Origin: Lelliottia amnigena | Lineage (GTDB): Bacteria; Pseudomonadota; Gammaproteobacteria; Enterobacterales; Enterobacteriaceae | Length of the DNA stretch: 64,000 nt | Direction: 5' to 3' | Assembly (NCBI GenBank): GCA_900635465.1 | Contig: LR134135.1 | Span: forward strand, 682,001 to 746,000 | In this document: positions 1-11,570 of the stretch, piece by piece | Layout: each line of letters starts with the position of its first letter | How positions within the stretch are numbered: position 1 is the stretch's first letter | The notes under the pieces: model-generated | Database searches by the model: none | Told to the model about the DNA's origin: nothing | The model's input: only the letters and a program-made list of their open reading frames with translations | Made by a program: the position numbers and the translations under genes

Positions 1-807
1 GGGATGTCGCAGCCTGCAGTGAGTAATGCTGTTGCTCGGCTTAAACTGATGTTCAATGATGAATTATTTGTCAGATACGGCCGTGGGATTCAGCCTACAG
101 CAAGGGCTTGTCAACTTTTTGGTTCGATACGGCAGGCATTGCAGCTGGTGCAAAATGAGCTTCCCGGATCGGGTTTTGAGCCTGTTAGCAGTGAGCGCGT
201 TTTTCATCTCTGCGTGTGCAGTCCGCTGGATAACTATTTAACTTCGGTTATCTATAATAAAGTCGAAGCCATTGCACCGAATATAAATCTGATATTTAAA
301 TCTTCACTTAATCAGAACACAGAACACCAGTTGCGTTATCAGGAAACGGAATTTGTGATTGGCTATGAAGAGTTCCGTCGTCCGGAGTTTTCTTGCGTGC
401 CGCTGTTTAATGATGAAATGGTATTAGTCGCCAGCAGGACGCACCCGCGCATAAATGGGCCTCTCCTCGAAAGTGATGTGTATCAAGAGCAACATGCAGT
501 GGTCGCGCTCGACAGATATGCCTCTTTCAGCCAGCCGTGGTATGACACACCCGATAAACAGTCAAAGGTGGCTTATCAAGGAATGGCGATGGTGAGCGTA
601 TTAAATATTGTTTCACAGACGCATCTGGTGGCTATTGCTCCTCGTTGGTTGGCGGAAGAGTTCTCAGATAGGTTAAATCTGCAAGTTATGCCGCTGCCGC
701 TAAAATTAAATAGTCGTACCTGTTACCTTTCCTGGCATGAAGCCGCCGGGCGCGATAAAGGTCATCAGTGGATGGAAGAGCTATTAGCCAGTGTTTGCCG
801 TCGTTAA
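1..807 (+). CDS. leuO: LysR-family regulator LeuO, 5' end outside the window
   Basis: This is the C-terminal 268 residues of LeuO, a LysR-type DNA-binding regulator that relieves H-NS silencing of many stress and surface genes. E. coli LeuO is about 314 aa, so roughly the first 45 residues lie before base 1. The reading frame is open from base 1 and enters within the winged helix-turn-helix: the recognition-helix segment [13 protein letters not shown] is at the very start, followed by the wing ([13 protein letters not shown]). The effector-binding domain then runs to the stop. The internal ATG at base 4 is not the true start. The gene sits upstream of ilvIH on the same strand, as in E. coli. 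Identity is confident from near-complete similarity along the whole visible length. Confidence 0.95.
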   Translation, partial: GMSQPAVSNAVARLKLMFNDELFVRYGRGIQPTARACQLFGSIRQALQLVQNELPGSGFEPVSSERVFHLCVCSPLDNYLTSVIYNKVEAIAPNINLIFKSSLNQNTEHQLRYQETEFVIGYEEFRRPEFSCVPLFNDEMVLVASRTHPRINGPLLESDVYQEQHAVVALDRYASFSQPWYDTPDKQSKVAYQGMAMVSVLNIVSQTHLVAIAPRWLAEEFSDRLNLQVMPLPLKLNSRTCYLSWHEAAGRDKGHQWMEELLASVCRR

Positions 808-815
808 CACGGTTC

Positions 816-849
816 GGGATAAATCGATGTGAAACATCTGGTTTATCCC
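816..849 (+). terminator. Probable leuO terminator hairpin
   Basis: GGGATAAA at 816-823 pairs with TTTATCCC at 842-849. An inner stem GATGT/ACATC (826-830/834-838) closes on a GAA loop. The hairpin starts 8 bases after the leuO stop. The downstream run is only moderately T-rich (CTATTTATTTAT), so termination strength is uncertain. Confidence 0.6.
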
Positions 850-1193
850 GCTATTTATTTATAATGCAAAATTTTATCCCGTCGGCATTTTTTCTTAACG
901 TTGTTTACCCCTCAAAAATAGATAAATTACTGACACTACGTCTTTTTTGGCGATGAATTATCATCGGAAAAGCTTATCTCAGATGAATTCACTGAATTCT
1001 CACGTATCCCCTGTGTATTCTGCTTTCTAGCGTTTCTTCACGCCATGGTTTGCCGATTGCCTGCCTTAGGGCGAGCGGTTATGGTGAAAGCCACTCTGCA
1101 AAAATCTATGACAGGGGAAGCCCTGCTCAGCAAGACGACGAGGAAATGAATTCCTGTGTTCGTCTATAACAACAATAAGCCTGGAGGCAAACC
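850..1193 (+). promoter_or_regulatory. leuO-ilvI intergenic region, expected to hold the ilvIH promoter
   Basis: About 340 bases of AT-rich DNA between leuO and ilvI. In E. coli this region carries the Lrp-activated ilvIH promoter. I could not identify a convincing -35/-10 pair or Lrp sites by eye. A strong Shine-Dalgarno (GGAGG, 1182-1186) precedes the ilvI ATG by 7 bases and fixes that start. No ORF of interest is seen. Confidence 0.45.
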
Positions 1194-2918
1194 ATGGAGA
1201 TGTTGTCTGGCGCCGAAATGGTCGTCCGGTCGCTCATCGATCAGGGCGTGAAGCAAGTATTCGGCTATCCCGGAGGCGCAGTCCTCGATATTTATGATGC
1301 GTTGCACACCGTAGGTGGCATCGATCATGTTCTGGTGCGCCACGAGCAGGCCGCTGTACATATGGCTGATGGTTTGGCGCGTGCCACTGGGGAAGTGGGC
1401 GTCGTACTGGTGACGTCAGGCCCAGGCGCTACCAACGCGATAACGGGTATTGCTACCGCCTATATGGATTCCATCCCGCTGGTGATCCTTTCCGGACAGG
1501 TTGCAACCTCGCTGATTGGCTACGACGCCTTCCAGGAGTGCGACATGGTGGGGATCTCCCGCCCGGTGGTGAAACACAGTTTTCTGGTGAAGCAAACGGA
1601 AGATATTCCGGGGGTGCTGAAAAAAGCATTCTGGCTGGCGGCCAGCGGTCGTCCCGGCCCGGTTGTGGTCGACTTACCGAAAGATATTCTCAATCCTGCC
1701 AATAAATTACCTTACGTCTGGCCTGATTCGGTGAGCATGCGCTCGTATAATCCGACCACGCAGGGCCACAAGGGACAGATTAAGCGGGCATTGCAAACGC
1801 TCATTGCGGCTAAAAACCCGGTTGTCTACGTTGGCGGCGGCGCGGTAAACGCGCATTGTCACGAACAACTGCGTGAGCTTATCGAAAAATTAAACTTGCC
1901 TGTTGCCTCCTCATTGATGGGGCTAGGCGCGTTTCCGGCAACACATCGTCAGGCGCTGGGCATGCTGGGCATGCACGGCACGTTTGAAGCCAACATGACG
2001 ATGCATAACTCTGATGTGATTTTTGCCGTTGGTGTGCGTTTCGACGATCGCACGACCAACAATCTGGCCAAGTACTGTCCGAATGCGACGGTGTTGCATA
2101 TTGATATCGACCCGACGTCTATTTCCAAAACCGTGCCCGCTGATGTGCCTATTGTCGGAGATGCGCTACAGGTTCTGGAACAAATGCTCGAACTGCTGGC
2201 GCATGAAACGCCAACGCAGCCACTGGATGATATTCGAGACTGGTGGCAGCAGATTGAGCAGTGGCGTGCCCGCCACTGTCTGAAATACGACACGCAAAGC
2301 GAACATATTAAACCGCAGGCTGTTATCGAAACCATTTGGCGTCTGACTAAGGGGGAAGCCTATGTGACCTCTGATGTGGGCCAGCACCAGATGTTTGCGG
2401 CGCTCTATTATCCCTTTGATAAGCCTCGTCACTGGATCAACTCCGGCGGTCTCGGCACGATGGGCTTTGGCTTGCCTGCCGCGTTGGGCGTGAAGCTGGC
2501 GCTCCCGGACGAAATCGTCGTTTGTGTGACGGGCGACGGCAGTATCCAGATGAACATTCAGGAACTCTCCACGGCACTGCAATACGATTTGCCCGTGCTG
2601 GTGCTGAACCTGAATAACGGTTATCTGGGGATGGTGAAGCAGTGGCAGGACATGATTTATTCTGGTCGTCACTCCCAGTCGTACATGAAATCGCTGCCAG
2701 ATTTTGTTCGCGTGGCAGAGGCCTACGGTCACGTGGGCATTCGTGTCAGCGATCCGGCGGAGCTGGAATCGAAGCTTGCCGAGGCGCTCGAGCATGTCAG
2801 GAATAACCGCCTGGTGTTTGTCGATGTCATCGTTGACGGAACAGAACACGTCTATCCGATGCATATTCGCGGCGGCGGTATGGATGAAATGTGGCTCAGC
2901 AAAACGGAGAGAACCTGA
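1194..2918 (+). CDS. ilvI: Acetolactate synthase III large (catalytic) subunit
   Basis: Catalytic subunit of acetohydroxyacid synthase III. It uses thiamine diphosphate (ThDP) to condense two pyruvates, or pyruvate and 2-oxobutyrate, in the first common step of valine, leucine and isoleucine synthesis in the cytoplasm. It is 574 aa, the same length as E. coli IlvI. The catalytic glutamate is E51 in RHEQAA. The ThDP/Mg motif begins with GDG at 447-449 and ends with NN at 474-475. Residue 476 is Gly where E. coli has Arg; Gly is found here in other members of the family. The start is the ATG 7 bases after GGAGG. The stop is one base before ilvH, consistent with a bicistronic operon and translational coupling. 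Confidence 0.97.
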   Translation: MEMLSGAEMVVRSLIDQGVKQVFGYPGGAVLDIYDALHTVGGIDHVLVRHEQAAVHMADGLARATGEVGVVLVTSGPGATNAITGIATAYMDSIPLVILSGQVATSLIGYDAFQECDMVGISRPVVKHSFLVKQTEDIPGVLKKAFWLAASGRPGPVVVDLPKDILNPANKLPYVWPDSVSMRSYNPTTQGHKGQIKRALQTLIAAKNPVVYVGGGAVNAHCHEQLRELIEKLNLPVASSLMGLGAFPATHRQALGMLGMHGTFEANMTMHNSDVIFAVGVRFDDRTTNNLAKYCPNATVLHIDIDPTSISKTVPADVPIVGDALQVLEQMLELLAHETPTQPLDDIRDWWQQIEQWRARHCLKYDTQSEHIKPQAVIETIWRLTKGEAYVTSDVGQHQMFAALYYPFDKPRHWINSGGLGTMGFGLPAALGVKLALPDEIVVCVTGDGSIQMNIQELSTALQYDLPVLVLNLNNGYLGMVKQWQDMIYSGRHSQSYMKSLPDFVRVAEAYGHVGIRVSDPAELESKLAEALEHVRNNRLVFVDVIVDGTEHVYPMHIRGGGMDEMWLSKTERT

Positions 2919-2919
2919 T

Positions 2920-3411
2920 ATGCGCCGGATATTATCTGTATTACTGGAAAACGAGTCTGGTGCGCTCTCCCGCGTGATTGGACTCTTTGCCCAGCGCGGC
3001 TATAACATTGAAAGCCTGACCGTGGCCCCGACTGACGATCCTACATTATCCCGCATGACCATCCAGACCGTTGGCGATGCGAAAGTGCTGGAGCAGATTG
3101 AAAAGCAGCTACACAAGCTGGTGGATGTGCTGCGAGTCAGTGAATTAGGGCAGGGCGCGTATGTTGAGCGCGAAGTCATGCTGGTAAAAATTCAGGCTAG
3201 CGGGTACGGCCGTGACGAGGTCAAACGCAATACGGATATCTTCCGTGGGCAGATTATCGACGTTACCCCTTCTATATATACGGTGCAGTTGGCCGGAACC
3301 AGCGACAAGCTCGATGCCTTCCTTGCTTCGATACGTGATGTCGCCAAAATCGTTGAGGTCGCGCGCTCCGGCATCGTGGGGTTGTCTCGCGGCGATAAAA
3401 TTATGCGGTAG
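2920..3411 (+). CDS. ilvH: Acetolactate synthase III small (regulatory) subunit
   Basis: Regulatory subunit of acetohydroxyacid synthase III. It binds valine and confers feedback inhibition and full activity on IlvI. It is 163 aa, the expected length. An ACT domain occupies about residues 3-77 ([20 protein letters not shown] at its start), followed by the C-terminal ACT-like domain. The frame is open upstream into ilvI, but the ATG at 2920, one base after the ilvI stop, gives the family start MRRILSV. It ends just before a strong terminator, so ilvIH is a two-gene operon. Confidence 0.97.
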   Translation: MRRILSVLLENESGALSRVIGLFAQRGYNIESLTVAPTDDPTLSRMTIQTVGDAKVLEQIEKQLHKLVDVLRVSELGQGAYVEREVMLVKIQASGYGRDEVKRNTDIFRGQIIDVTPSIYTVQLAGTSDKLDAFLASIRDVAKIVEVARSGIVGLSRGDKIMR

Positions 3412-3433
3412 CCGTAAAAAAGTTCGCCTCTTT

Positions 3434-3464
3434 AAGCCTGGCCTGCAAAGTCAGGCTTTTTTTT
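3434..3464 (+). terminator. Rho-independent terminator of ilvIH
   Basis: AAGCCTG (3434-3440) pairs with CAGGCTT (3452-3458), followed directly by a run of Ts. It lies 22 bases after the ilvH stop. Confidence 0.9.
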
Positions 3465-3589
3465 ATCGAAACGCAGCGTAAGCGAGATAAAAGCTATTGC
3501 CGCCAGGACTATTCTGCGCTTAGATGTAAAAAGGTATAACCATAAACCTGACAAGGCCATGGACTCTTTTTTTCTTTTAAGGGGCAATT

Positions 3590-4594
3590 GTGAAACTGGA
3601 TGAAATCGCCCGGCTTGCGGGCGTGTCACGAACTACAGCAAGCTATGTGATCAACGGTAAAGCGAAGCAGTACCGTGTTAGCGATAAAACCGTTGAAAAA
3701 GTCATGGCGGTGGTGCGTGAGCATAACTACCATCCGAACGCTGTCGCCGCCGGTTTACGTGCCGGACGCACCCGCTCTATTGGTCTGGTCATTCCGGATC
3801 TGGAAAATACCAGCTACACCCGTATCGCTAATTATCTTGAACGCCAGGCGCGTCAGCGTGGTTATCAGTTACTGATCGCCTGTTCTGAAGATCAACCCGA
3901 TAATGAAATGCGCTGCATTGAGCATCTGCTGCAACGCCAGGTGGATGCGATTATCGTATCCACTTCCTTGCCGCCAGAGCACCCGTTCTACCAGCGTTGG
4001 GCGAACGACTCGTTCCCGATTGTCGCCCTTGACCGTGCGCTGGATCGTGAACACTTTACCAGCGTAGTCGGTGCCGATCAGGACGACGCGGAAATGCTGG
4101 CTGCAGAGCTGCGCACCTTCCCTGCGGAAACCGTGCTTTATCTTGGCGCGTTACCCGAGCTGTCCGTCAGCTTCCTGCGTGAGCAGGGATTCCGTAACGC
4201 CTGGAAAGACGATCCGCGTGAAGTCCACTATCTCTATGCCAATAGCTACGAGCGTGAAGCCGCTGCTCAGCTGTTTGAAAAGTGGCTTGAGACGCACCCG
4301 ATGCCGCAGGCGCTGTTTACCACGTCGTTTGCCCTTCTACAAGGTGTGATGGACGTTACGCTACGACGCGAAGGCAAATTGCCGACTGAGCTGGCCATTG
4401 CGACGTTTGGTGATAACGAGCTGCTCGACTTCCTGCAATGCCCGGTGCTTGCCGTGGCGCAGCGTCACCGTGACGTTGCGGAGCGCGTGCTGGAAATTGT
4501 CCTCGCGAGCCTCGATGAACCTCGTAAGCCGAAACCGGGTCTGACCCGTATCAAACGTAACCTTTACCGTCGCGGTGTGTTAAGCCGTCACTAA
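3590..4594 (+). CDS. cra: Catabolite repressor/activator Cra (FruR)
   Basis: LacI-family regulator that senses fructose-1-phosphate or fructose-1,6-bisphosphate and directs carbon flow between glycolysis and gluconeogenesis. It is 334 aa. An N-terminal LacI helix-turn-helix ([20 protein letters not shown], residues 2-21) is followed by a periplasmic-binding-like effector domain. The start is GTG at 3590 with an AAGGGG Shine-Dalgarno just upstream; E. coli cra also begins with GTG. It is flanked by terminators and therefore monocistronic. Sequence is nearly identical to E. coli Cra along the whole length. Confidence 0.97.
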   Translation: MKLDEIARLAGVSRTTASYVINGKAKQYRVSDKTVEKVMAVVREHNYHPNAVAAGLRAGRTRSIGLVIPDLENTSYTRIANYLERQARQRGYQLLIACSEDQPDNEMRCIEHLLQRQVDAIIVSTSLPPEHPFYQRWANDSFPIVALDRALDREHFTSVVGADQDDAEMLAAELRTFPAETVLYLGALPELSVSFLREQGFRNAWKDDPREVHYLYANSYEREAAAQLFEKWLETHPMPQALFTTSFALLQGVMDVTLRREGKLPTELAIATFGDNELLDFLQCPVLAVAQRHRDVAERVLEIVLASLDEPRKPKPGLTRIKRNLYRRGVLSRH

Positions 4595-4603
4595 AACAGT
4601 CAT

Positions 4604-4632
4604 CAGGGCAGCAATAGCAGCCCTGTTTTTTT
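4604..4632 (+). terminator. Rho-independent terminator of cra
   Basis: CAGGGC (4604-4609) pairs with GCCCTG (4620-4625) and is followed by seven Ts. It begins 10 bases after the cra stop. Confidence 0.92.
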
Positions 4633-5113
4633 CCGAATATTACGGGAAATAATAACCTGACTAAATTTAGGATAATTCCTTAAGAACCATAGCCTGCTAT
4701 TCTTATTATTTCCTTTTCACCCTTCAGCGGCATTTTTAAGGTTATTAAGAGTTCGCTTATCACTATTTTTTGTATTGTTTTGTTACAAAGACTATTCCCT
4801 CGCTGAATTATCAGCCGTTTTTATCTTTCATATCTGACTTGCAGTGCCACCGCTTGCGCTTTCTGGCTTGTGCGTTGAATCTGGCGCTGTCATCCCCTGA
4901 CGATATGTCTTAAAATGCCGCCCGCGTCGCAAACTGACACTTTATATTTGCCTGTATGGATAGAGAGTGAATTTTAACGCTCCTCTGAATATTCATTTTT
5001 TTCTTACAAATATTCATGACGTTAATTTGTCTCGTAAGTTGTGCAGTTATTAATCAAGTTGGGTTATGTCGGTAAATAGGGCGCTTTCGAGTCCTTATCG
5101 CGGCAGTCCCGGC
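4633..5113. other. Long AT-rich intergenic stretch between cra and mraZ
   Basis: About 480 bases without a credible gene. It is AT-rich compared with its neighbours and ends at the mra promoter. A long spacer is also present at this position in E. coli. I see no conserved ORF, no strong hairpin with a T-run, and no repeat. Confidence 0.6.
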
Positions 5114-5143
5114 TTGACAAGCTTTTCCTTCGCTCCGTAAACT
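5114..5143 (+). promoter_or_regulatory. mra promoter of the division/cell wall cluster
   Basis: TTGACA at 5114-5119 and TAAACT at 5138-5143 form a -35/-10 pair with an 18-bp spacer. Its position just upstream of mraZ and its sequence match the E. coli Pmra promoter, which drives most of the downstream mur and fts genes. Confidence 0.8.
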
Positions 5144-5151
5144 CCTTTATG

Positions 5152-5176
5152 TGGGAATTTGTGGGTTAAAGTGGCG
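5152..5176 (+). promoter_or_regulatory. MraZ-binding direct repeats
   Basis: Three direct repeats at 10-bp spacing: TGGGA (5152-5156), TGGGT (5162-5166) and TGGCG (5172-5176). They lie between the mra promoter and the mraZ start. This matches the TGGGN-N5 array through which MraZ represses its own cluster. The third copy deviates at position four. Confidence 0.8.
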
Positions 5177-5194
5177 ATAAGGGGTGGAGCTGGC

Positions 5195-5653
5195 ATGTTC
5201 CGTGGGGCGACGTTAGTCAATCTCGACAGTAAGGGGCGTTTATCGGTACCAACCCGATACCGCGACCAACTGATCGAAAACGCGTCAGGTCAAATGGTGT
5301 GCACCATTGACATTAACCACCCCTGCCTGCTGCTTTACACCTTACCCGAATGGGAAATTATCGAGCAAAAGCTGTCGCGACTGTCGAGCATGAACCCGCA
5401 GGAACGCCGCGTGCAGCGGTTGTTGTTGGGTCATGCCAGTGAGTGTCAGATGGATAACTCGGGGCGCTTACTGATTGCGCCTGTGTTGCGACAACATGCT
5501 GGTCTAACAAAAGAAGTGATGCTGGTCGGGCAGTTCAACAAGTTTGAACTGTGGGATGAAACGACCTGGTATCAACAGGTCAAGGAAGATATCGACGCTG
5601 AACAATCTGATTCCGGTGTGTTATCGGATCGATTGCAGGACTTGTCTCTATAA
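5195..5653 (+). CDS. mraZ: Transcriptional regulator MraZ
   Basis: First gene of the dcw cluster, an AbrB-like DNA-binding protein that represses the mra promoter. It is 152 aa with two SpoVT/AbrB half-barrels, each carrying the conserved D-x3-R motif (D11-R15 in NLDSKGRL and D87-R91 in MDNSGRL). The frame is open upstream to an ATG at 5159, but the ATG at 5195 gives the family start MFRGAT and has a GGGGTGGAG Shine-Dalgarno. The 5159 start would place the MraZ boxes inside the coding region. It is followed by rsmH after 2 bases. Confidence 0.95.
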   Translation: MFRGATLVNLDSKGRLSVPTRYRDQLIENASGQMVCTIDINHPCLLLYTLPEWEIIEQKLSRLSSMNPQERRVQRLLLGHASECQMDNSGRLLIAPVLRQHAGLTKEVMLVGQFNKFELWDETTWYQQVKEDIDAEQSDSGVLSDRLQDLSL

Positions 5654-5655
5654 AT

Positions 5656-6597
5656 ATGACGGAAAATTATAAACATACATCGGTGCTGTTGGACGAGGCC
5701 GTAAACGGTCTGAATATTCGTCCTGATGGCATCTATATTGATGGCACATTTGGTCGCGGTGGTCACTCGCGTCTGATCCTCTCCCAACTGGGAGCGGAAG
5801 GTCGCTTATTGGCAATCGATCGCGATCCGCAGGCAATTGCCGTTGCGAAGACTATCGATGATCCACGCTTTTCATTTGTTCATGGGCCTTTCTCAGCGTT
5901 GGCTGACTACGTAAGCGAGCGCGATCTCACGGGCAAGATCGACGGGATTCTTCTCGATCTTGGCGTTTCATCACCACAGCTTGATGATGCAGAACGCGGA
6001 TTTTCTTTCATGCGTGATGGCCCGCTGGATATGCGTATGGACCCAACGCGTGGTCAATCCGCTGCCGAATGGCTGCTGACTGCTGAAGAAGCCGATATTG
6101 CCTGGGTGATTAAAACCTTTGGCGAAGAGCGTTTTGGTAAACGTATCGCGCGCGGCATCGTTGAGCGTAATCGTATTGAGCCGATGACACGCACGAAAGA
6201 GCTGGCAGAAGTGGTGACGGCGGCAACGCCGGTTAAAGACAAATTCAAACATCCCGCGACCCGTACCTTCCAGGCGGTGCGCATTTGGGTCAACAGTGAA
6301 CTGGAGGAAATAGAGCTGGCGCTAAAAAGCTCGCTCGGCGTGCTGGCCCCAGGTGGGCGGTTATCCATTATCAGCTTCCATTCGCTGGAAGACCGTATTG
6401 TGAAGCGTTTTATGCGCGAACAAAGCCGCGGTCCTCAGGTTCCAGCAGGGCTGCCGATGACGGAAGAGCAACTCAGTAAACTGGGCGGCCGTTATTTGCG
6501 AGTACTAGGCAAGATGATGCCGGGCGAAGAAGAGGTGGCAGAGAATCCACGCGCCCGTAGTTCAGTGCTGCGCATCGCAGAAAGGACGAACGCATGA
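5656..6597 (+). CDS. rsmH: 16S rRNA (cytosine-1402-N4)-methyltransferase RsmH
   Basis: SAM-dependent enzyme that N4-methylates C1402 in the 16S rRNA decoding centre (older name mraW). It is 313 aa, the E. coli length. The SAM-binding loop [10 protein letters not shown] is at residues 29-38. [12 protein letters not shown] and the C-terminal SFHSLEDR motif are typical of the family. It begins 2 bases after mraZ, and its stop overlaps the ftsL start by 4 bases (ATGA), which suggests coupled translation. Confidence 0.97.
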   Translation: MTENYKHTSVLLDEAVNGLNIRPDGIYIDGTFGRGGHSRLILSQLGAEGRLLAIDRDPQAIAVAKTIDDPRFSFVHGPFSALADYVSERDLTGKIDGILLDLGVSSPQLDDAERGFSFMRDGPLDMRMDPTRGQSAAEWLLTAEEADIAWVIKTFGEERFGKRIARGIVERNRIEPMTRTKELAEVVTAATPVKDKFKHPATRTFQAVRIWVNSELEEIELALKSSLGVLAPGGRLSIISFHSLEDRIVKRFMREQSRGPQVPAGLPMTEEQLSKLGGRYLRVLGKMMPGEEEVAENPRARSSVLRIAERTNA

Positions 6598-6959
6598 TCA
6601 GCAGAGTGACAGAGACCCTAAGCAAAGTTAAAGGATCGTTAGGAAGCAACGAGCGCCATGCCTTGCCTGGCGTGATCGGCGACGATCTTTTGCGGTTTGG
6701 GAAGCTGCCACTCTGCTTGTTCATTTGCATTATTGTGACGGCCGTGACGGTCGTAACAACCGCACACCATACCCGTTTACTGACCGCGCAGCGCGAGCAG
6801 ATGGTGCTCGAGCGTGATGCGCTGGATATCGAATGGCGAAACCTGATTCTTGAAGAAAATGCGCTCGGCGATCACAGCCGGGTTGAACGGATCGCAACGG
6901 AAAAGCTGCAGCTGCAGCATGTTGATCCTTCGCAGGAAAATATTGTAGTACAAAAATAA
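6594..6959 (+). CDS. ftsL: Cell division protein FtsL
   Basis: Small bitopic membrane protein of the divisome. It forms the FtsQ-FtsB-FtsL complex that activates FtsW and FtsI. It is 121 aa: a short cytoplasmic N-terminus, one membrane segment at about residues 38-57, then a periplasmic leucine-zipper coiled coil (about 62-100). It overlaps rsmH by 4 bases and lies 15 bases before ftsI. Length and sequence match E. coli FtsL. Confidence 0.96.
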   Translation: MISRVTETLSKVKGSLGSNERHALPGVIGDDLLRFGKLPLCLFICIIVTAVTVVTTAHHTRLLTAQREQMVLERDALDIEWRNLILEENALGDHSRVERIATEKLQLQHVDPSQENIVVQK

Positions 6960-6974
6960 GGGAACACGCGACGC

Positions 6975-8741
6975 ATGAGAGCAGCGGCGAAAACGCAAAA
7001 ACCGAAACGTCAGGAAGAACAGGCCAACTTTGTGAGTTGGCGTTTTGCGTTGCTTTGTGGCTGTATTTTACTGGCGCTGTGTCTGTTGCTCGGTCGTGCT
7101 GCGTGGTTACAGATTATCGCGCCGGACATGCTGGTGCGACAGGGAGATATGCGTTCCCTGCGCGTGCAGGAAGTGTCCACTTCGCGCGGTTTGATCACTG
7201 ACCGTTCTGGTCGCCCGTTGGCGGTGAGCGTGCCCGTTAAAGCGATCTGGGCCGATCCGAAAGAGCTGCATGATGCTGGTGGCGTCACGCTGGATAATCG
7301 CTGGAAAGCGCTTGCCGATGCGTTGAAAATGCCGCTCGACCAAATGGCGGCGCGCGTCAATGCCAACCCGAAAGGGCGATTTATCTATCTGGCGCGTCAG
7401 GTGAACCCTGATATGGCCGATTACATTAAGAAACTCAAACTGCCGGGGATTCATCTGCGTGAAGAGTCACGCCGCTATTATCCGTCAGGAGAAGTGACCG
7501 CTCACCTCATTGGCTTTACCAACGTCGATAGCCAGGGTATTGAAGGGGTCGAAAAAAGCTTTGATAAATGGCTGACCGGACAACCAGGCGAGCGTGTGGT
7601 ACGTAAAGACCGTTACGGCCGCGTGATCGAGGATATCTCTTCAACGGACAGTCAGGCGGCGCACAACCTCGCGCTGAGTATTGACGAACGTTTGCAGGCG
7701 CTGGTTTACCGCGAACTGAATAATGCGGTGGCGTTTAACAAAGCCGAATCTGGCAGCGCCGTGCTGGTGGACGTCAGCACTGGCGAAGTCCTGGCGATGG
7801 CGAACAGCCCGTCTTATAACCCGAATAATCTTACCGGTACGCAGAAAGATATCATGCGTAACCGTACCATCACCGACGTGTTCGAACCGGGTTCGACTGT
7901 GAAACCGATGGTGGTAATGACCGCGCTGCAGCGTGGCATCGTTAATGAAAATACCGTTCTAAATACCATTCCTTACCGAATTAACGGCCACGAAATCAAA
8001 GATGTGGCGCGTTACAGCGAATTGACCCTGACCGGGGTTTTGCAGAAGTCGAGTAACGTCGGTGTTTCTAAGCTGGCGTTAGCGATGCCGTCCTCAGCGT
8101 TAGTAGAAACTTACTCACGTTTTGGGCTGGGAAAGGCGACCAATTTGGGGTTGGTCGGAGAACGCAGTGGCTTATATCCTCAAAAACAACGGTGGTCTGA
8201 CATAGAGAGGGCCACCTTCTCTTTCGGCTACGGGCTAATGGTAACACCGTTACAGTTGGCGCGAGTCTATGCAACGATCGGCAGCTATGGCGTATATCGT
8301 CCCCTGTCGATCACCAAAGTTGATCCACCGGTTCCGGGCGAGCGTATCTTCCCGGAATCCACCGTTCGTACCGTGGTACATATGATGGAAAGCGTGGCGC
8401 TGCCTGGCGGCGGCGGCGTGAAGGCAGCGATCAAAGGCTATCGCATCGCCATCAAAACCGGTACAGCGAAAAAAGTGGGGCCGGACGGTCGCTACATCAA
8501 TAAATACATTGCTTACACCGCAGGCGTTGCGCCTGCAAGCAATCCCCGATTTGCGCTGGTGGTCGTTATTAACGATCCACAGGCGGGTAAATACTACGGT
8601 GGCGCCGTCTCCGCGCCGGTGTTCGGTGCCATCATGGGCGGCGTTTTGCGTACCATGAATATCGAACCAGATGCGCTGTCGACGGGCGAAAAAAGTGAAT
8701 TTGTAACTAATCAAGGCGAGGGAACAGGTGGCAGATCGTAA
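6975..8741 (+). CDS. ftsI: Septal peptidoglycan transpeptidase FtsI (PBP3)
   Basis: Penicillin-binding protein 3, the essential septum-specific transpeptidase that works with FtsW. It is 588 aa as in E. coli. A cytoplasmic tail is followed by a membrane anchor at about residues 23-40, then the pedestal domain and the transpeptidase domain. The active-site motifs are intact: S307-T-V-K, S-S-N in KSSNVG, and K494-T-G496. It overlaps murE by 14 bases. No change is visible at these catalytic motifs. Confidence 0.97.
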   Translation: MRAAAKTQKPKRQEEQANFVSWRFALLCGCILLALCLLLGRAAWLQIIAPDMLVRQGDMRSLRVQEVSTSRGLITDRSGRPLAVSVPVKAIWADPKELHDAGGVTLDNRWKALADALKMPLDQMAARVNANPKGRFIYLARQVNPDMADYIKKLKLPGIHLREESRRYYPSGEVTAHLIGFTNVDSQGIEGVEKSFDKWLTGQPGERVVRKDRYGRVIEDISSTDSQAAHNLALSIDERLQALVYRELNNAVAFNKAESGSAVLVDVSTGEVLAMANSPSYNPNNLTGTQKDIMRNRTITDVFEPGSTVKPMVVMTALQRGIVNENTVLNTIPYRINGHEIKDVARYSELTLTGVLQKSSNVGVSKLALAMPSSALVETYSRFGLGKATNLGLVGERSGLYPQKQRWSDIERATFSFGYGLMVTPLQLARVYATIGSYGVYRPLSITKVDPPVPGERIFPESTVRTVVHMMESVALPGGGGVKAAIKGYRIAIKTGTAKKVGPDGRYINKYIAYTAGVAPASNPRFALVVVINDPQAGKYYGGAVSAPVFGAIMGGVLRTMNIEPDALSTGEKSEFVTNQGEGTGGRS

Positions 8742-10215
8742 TTTGCGCGACCTTCTTGCTCCGTGGGTGCAAAACGTACCTGCGCGGGCACTGCGAGAGA
8801 TGGTACTCGACAGCCGTGTGGCTGCGTCGGGCGATCTTTTCGTTGCGGTAGTCGGTCATCAGGCGGACGGGCGTCGATATATCCCGCAGGCGATTGCGCA
8901 AGGTGTAGCTGCCATTATTGCTGAGGCAAAAGATGACGCAACCGACGGTGAAATCCGCGAAATGCACGGCGTGCCGGTCATCTACCTCAGTCAGTTGAAT
9001 GAGCGTCTTTCCGCCCTGGCGGGACGTTTTTATCATGAACCGTCTGACCAGTTGCGATTGGTTGGCGTCACCGGGACCAACGGCAAAACCACCACCACGC
9101 AGTTGATGGCGCAGTGGGCCCAGTTATTGGGTGAAACGGGCGCGGTGATGGGCACGGTGGGCAATGGTCTGCTGGGTAAAGTCAATCCAACGGAGAACAC
9201 CACCGGTTCAGCGGTTGATGTGCAGCATGTCCTTTCCGGCCTCGCAGGTCAGGGTGCGACGTTTGCCGCCATGGAGGTCTCTTCACATGGTTTGGTGCAA
9301 CATCGCGTTTCAGCGCTGAAGTTTGCAGCGTCTGTGTTTACCAACCTGAGTCGCGACCACCTCGATTATCACGGGGACATGGAAAATTACGAAGCAGCAA
9401 AATGGCTGCTCTATTCCACGCATCACTGCGGTCAGGCGATCATCAACGCCGATGACGAAGTGGGCCGCCGTTGGCTGGCAAAATTGCCTGATGCAGTTGC
9501 GGTCTCCATGGAAGACCATATCAATCCGAATTGCCATGGCCGCTGGCTGAAGGCGACGGACGTGAATTATCACGACAGCGGCGCAACGATTCGCTTTGCT
9601 TCTTCATGGGGCGAAGGCGAAATCGAAAGCCGTTTGATGGGCGCATTTAACGTCAGCAATCTGTTGCTGGCGCTGGCCACGCTGTTGGCGTTGGATTATC
9701 CACTGGCCGAGCTGGTGAATACGGCCGCACGCTTGCAGCCTGTTTGTGGGCGGATGGAGGTCTTTACCGCACCGGGCAAACCGACGGTGGTGGTTGATTA
9801 CGCCCATACCCCGGATGCGCTGGAAAAAGCGCTCCAGGCCGCGCGTCTGCACTGTACCGGTAAGCTGTGGTGCGTTTTCGGCTGCGGTGGCGATCGCGAC
9901 AAAGGTAAGCGCCCACTTATGGGGGCGATTGCTGAACAGTTCGCGGATATTCCTGTTGTGACCGATGACAACCCGCGTACGGAAGAACCGCGCGCCATTA
10001 TCAACGATATCCTCGCCGGCATGATGGATGCGGGGCACGCTCGAGTGGTTGAAGGCCGCGCCGAAGCGGTCACCAATGCGATTATGCAGGCCAAAGAAAA
10101 TGACGTTGTGCTGCTGGCAGGCAAAGGTCATGAAGACTATCAAATTGTCGGTGCACATCGTCTGGATTATTCCGACCGTGTGACGGCTGCGCGTCTGCTG
10201 GGAGCGTTGGCATGA
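8728..10215 (+). CDS. murE: UDP-MurNAc-tripeptide synthetase MurE (meso-DAP adding)
   Basis: Cytoplasmic Mur ligase that adds meso-diaminopimelate to UDP-MurNAc-L-Ala-D-Glu. It is 495 aa, the E. coli length. The ATP-binding loop GTNGKTT is at residues 116-122, the [10 protein letters not shown] segment carries the carbamylated lysine, and [10 protein letters not shown] carries the DNPR motif that selects meso-DAP, as expected for a Gram-negative. The start is GTG at 8728, inside the end of ftsI. The stop overlaps murF by 4 bases. Confidence 0.97.
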   Translation: MADRNLRDLLAPWVQNVPARALREMVLDSRVAASGDLFVAVVGHQADGRRYIPQAIAQGVAAIIAEAKDDATDGEIREMHGVPVIYLSQLNERLSALAGRFYHEPSDQLRLVGVTGTNGKTTTTQLMAQWAQLLGETGAVMGTVGNGLLGKVNPTENTTGSAVDVQHVLSGLAGQGATFAAMEVSSHGLVQHRVSALKFAASVFTNLSRDHLDYHGDMENYEAAKWLLYSTHHCGQAIINADDEVGRRWLAKLPDAVAVSMEDHINPNCHGRWLKATDVNYHDSGATIRFASSWGEGEIESRLMGAFNVSNLLLALATLLALDYPLAELVNTAARLQPVCGRMEVFTAPGKPTVVVDYAHTPDALEKALQAARLHCTGKLWCVFGCGGDRDKGKRPLMGAIAEQFADIPVVTDDNPRTEEPRAIINDILAGMMDAGHARVVEGRAEAVTNAIMQAKENDVVLLAGKGHEDYQIVGAHRLDYSDRVTAARLLGALA

Positions 10216-11570
10216 TTAGCATTACGCTACGCCAGGCTGCTACGGTGCTGAATGGCGAGCTGCAGGGTCGGGATCTGACTGTTGATGCGGTGACGACGGA
10301 TACCCGAAAAATTACGCCGGGCTGTTTGTTCGTCGCGCTGAAAGGCGAGCGCTTTGATGCGCATGATTTTGCCGAACAAGCAAAAGAGAACGGCGCTGGT
10401 GCGTTACTGGTGAGTCGTAAACTTGACATCGATCTGCCGCAGTTGGTGGTGAAAGACACGCGCCAGGCATTTGGTGAGCTGGCTGCATGGGTTCGCCAGC
10501 AGGTTCCTGCGCGCGTTGTGGCGCTGACGGGATCTTCCGGCAAAACCTCTGTCAAAGAGATGACGGCTGCGATACTCAGCCAATGTGGCAATACGCTTTA
10601 CACTGCCGGCAATCTGAATAACGACATCGGCGTGCCAATGACGCTACTGGGTTTGACGCAAGAACATCAATACGCCGTGATTGAACTCGGCGCCAATCAC
10701 CAGGGTGAAATTGCCTGGACTGTTGATTTGACGCGTCCGGAAGCGGCATTAGTCAATAACCTTGCGGCAGCGCATCTTGAAGGATTTGGCTCGCTGGAAG
10801 GCGTGGCAAAAGCGAAAGGTGAAATTTATGGCGGCCTGCCGGAGAACGGCATTGCCATTATGAATGCCGATAACAATGACTGGCTGAACTGGCAAAGCAC
10901 CATTGGCTCGCGTAAAACCTGGCGTTTCTCGCCAAATGCTGCGAACAGCGATTTTTCCGCGACAAATATCCATGTGACCTCACACGGCACGGAATTTACC
11001 TTAAAGACCCCAACGGGCGATGTGGACGTGCTGTTGCCTCTGCCGGGTCGTCACAATATTGCGAATGCACTGGCTGCTGCGGCACTGTCAATGGCCGTTG
11101 GCGCAACGCACGATGCAATCAAAGCGGGGCTGTTAAACCTCAAGGCCGTGCCAGGACGTTTGTTCCCCATCCAACTGGCTGAAAACAAGCTGCTGCTGGA
11201 TGACTCTTACAACGCTAACGTCGGCTCCATGACCGCCGCGGTACAGGTGCTGTCAGAAATGCCAGGCTATCGTGTGATGGTTGTAGGCGATATGGCTGAG
11301 CTGGGTGACGAGAGCGAAGCGTGCCATGTGCAGGTGGGCGAAGCGGCAAAAGCATCCGGTATTGATTGCGTATTAAGTGCAGGAATTTTAAGCCAGGCGA
11401 TCAGCCAGGCGAGCGGCGTCGGTGAACATTTTGCTAATAAAACTGCGCTGATTACACGTTTGAAAGAGTTAGTTACAGAGCATCAAATTGTGACTGTTTT
11501 AGTGAAAGGTTCACGTAGTGCCGCCATGGAAGAGGTTGTGCACGCATTACAGGAGAACGGAACATGTTAG
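10212..11570 (+). CDS. murF: UDP-MurNAc-pentapeptide synthetase MurF
   Basis: Mur ligase that adds D-Ala-D-Ala to the tripeptide precursor and completes the UDP-MurNAc-pentapeptide. It is 452 aa, the E. coli length. The P-loop TGSSGKTS is at residues 106-113, followed by the central Mur ligase domain and C-terminal Rossmann-like domain. The start overlaps the murE stop by 4 bases and the end overlaps mraY by 7 bases, so its translation is probably coupled to both neighbours. Confidence 0.97.
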   Translation: MISITLRQAATVLNGELQGRDLTVDAVTTDTRKITPGCLFVALKGERFDAHDFAEQAKENGAGALLVSRKLDIDLPQLVVKDTRQAFGELAAWVRQQVPARVVALTGSSGKTSVKEMTAAILSQCGNTLYTAGNLNNDIGVPMTLLGLTQEHQYAVIELGANHQGEIAWTVDLTRPEAALVNNLAAAHLEGFGSLEGVAKAKGEIYGGLPENGIAIMNADNNDWLNWQSTIGSRKTWRFSPNAANSDFSATNIHVTSHGTEFTLKTPTGDVDVLLPLPGRHNIANALAAAALSMAVGATHDAIKAGLLNLKAVPGRLFPIQLAENKLLLDDSYNANVGSMTAAVQVLSEMPGYRVMVVGDMAELGDESEACHVQVGEAAKASGIDCVLSAGILSQAISQASGVGEHFANKTALITRLKELVTEHQIVTVLVKGSRSAAMEEVVHALQENGTC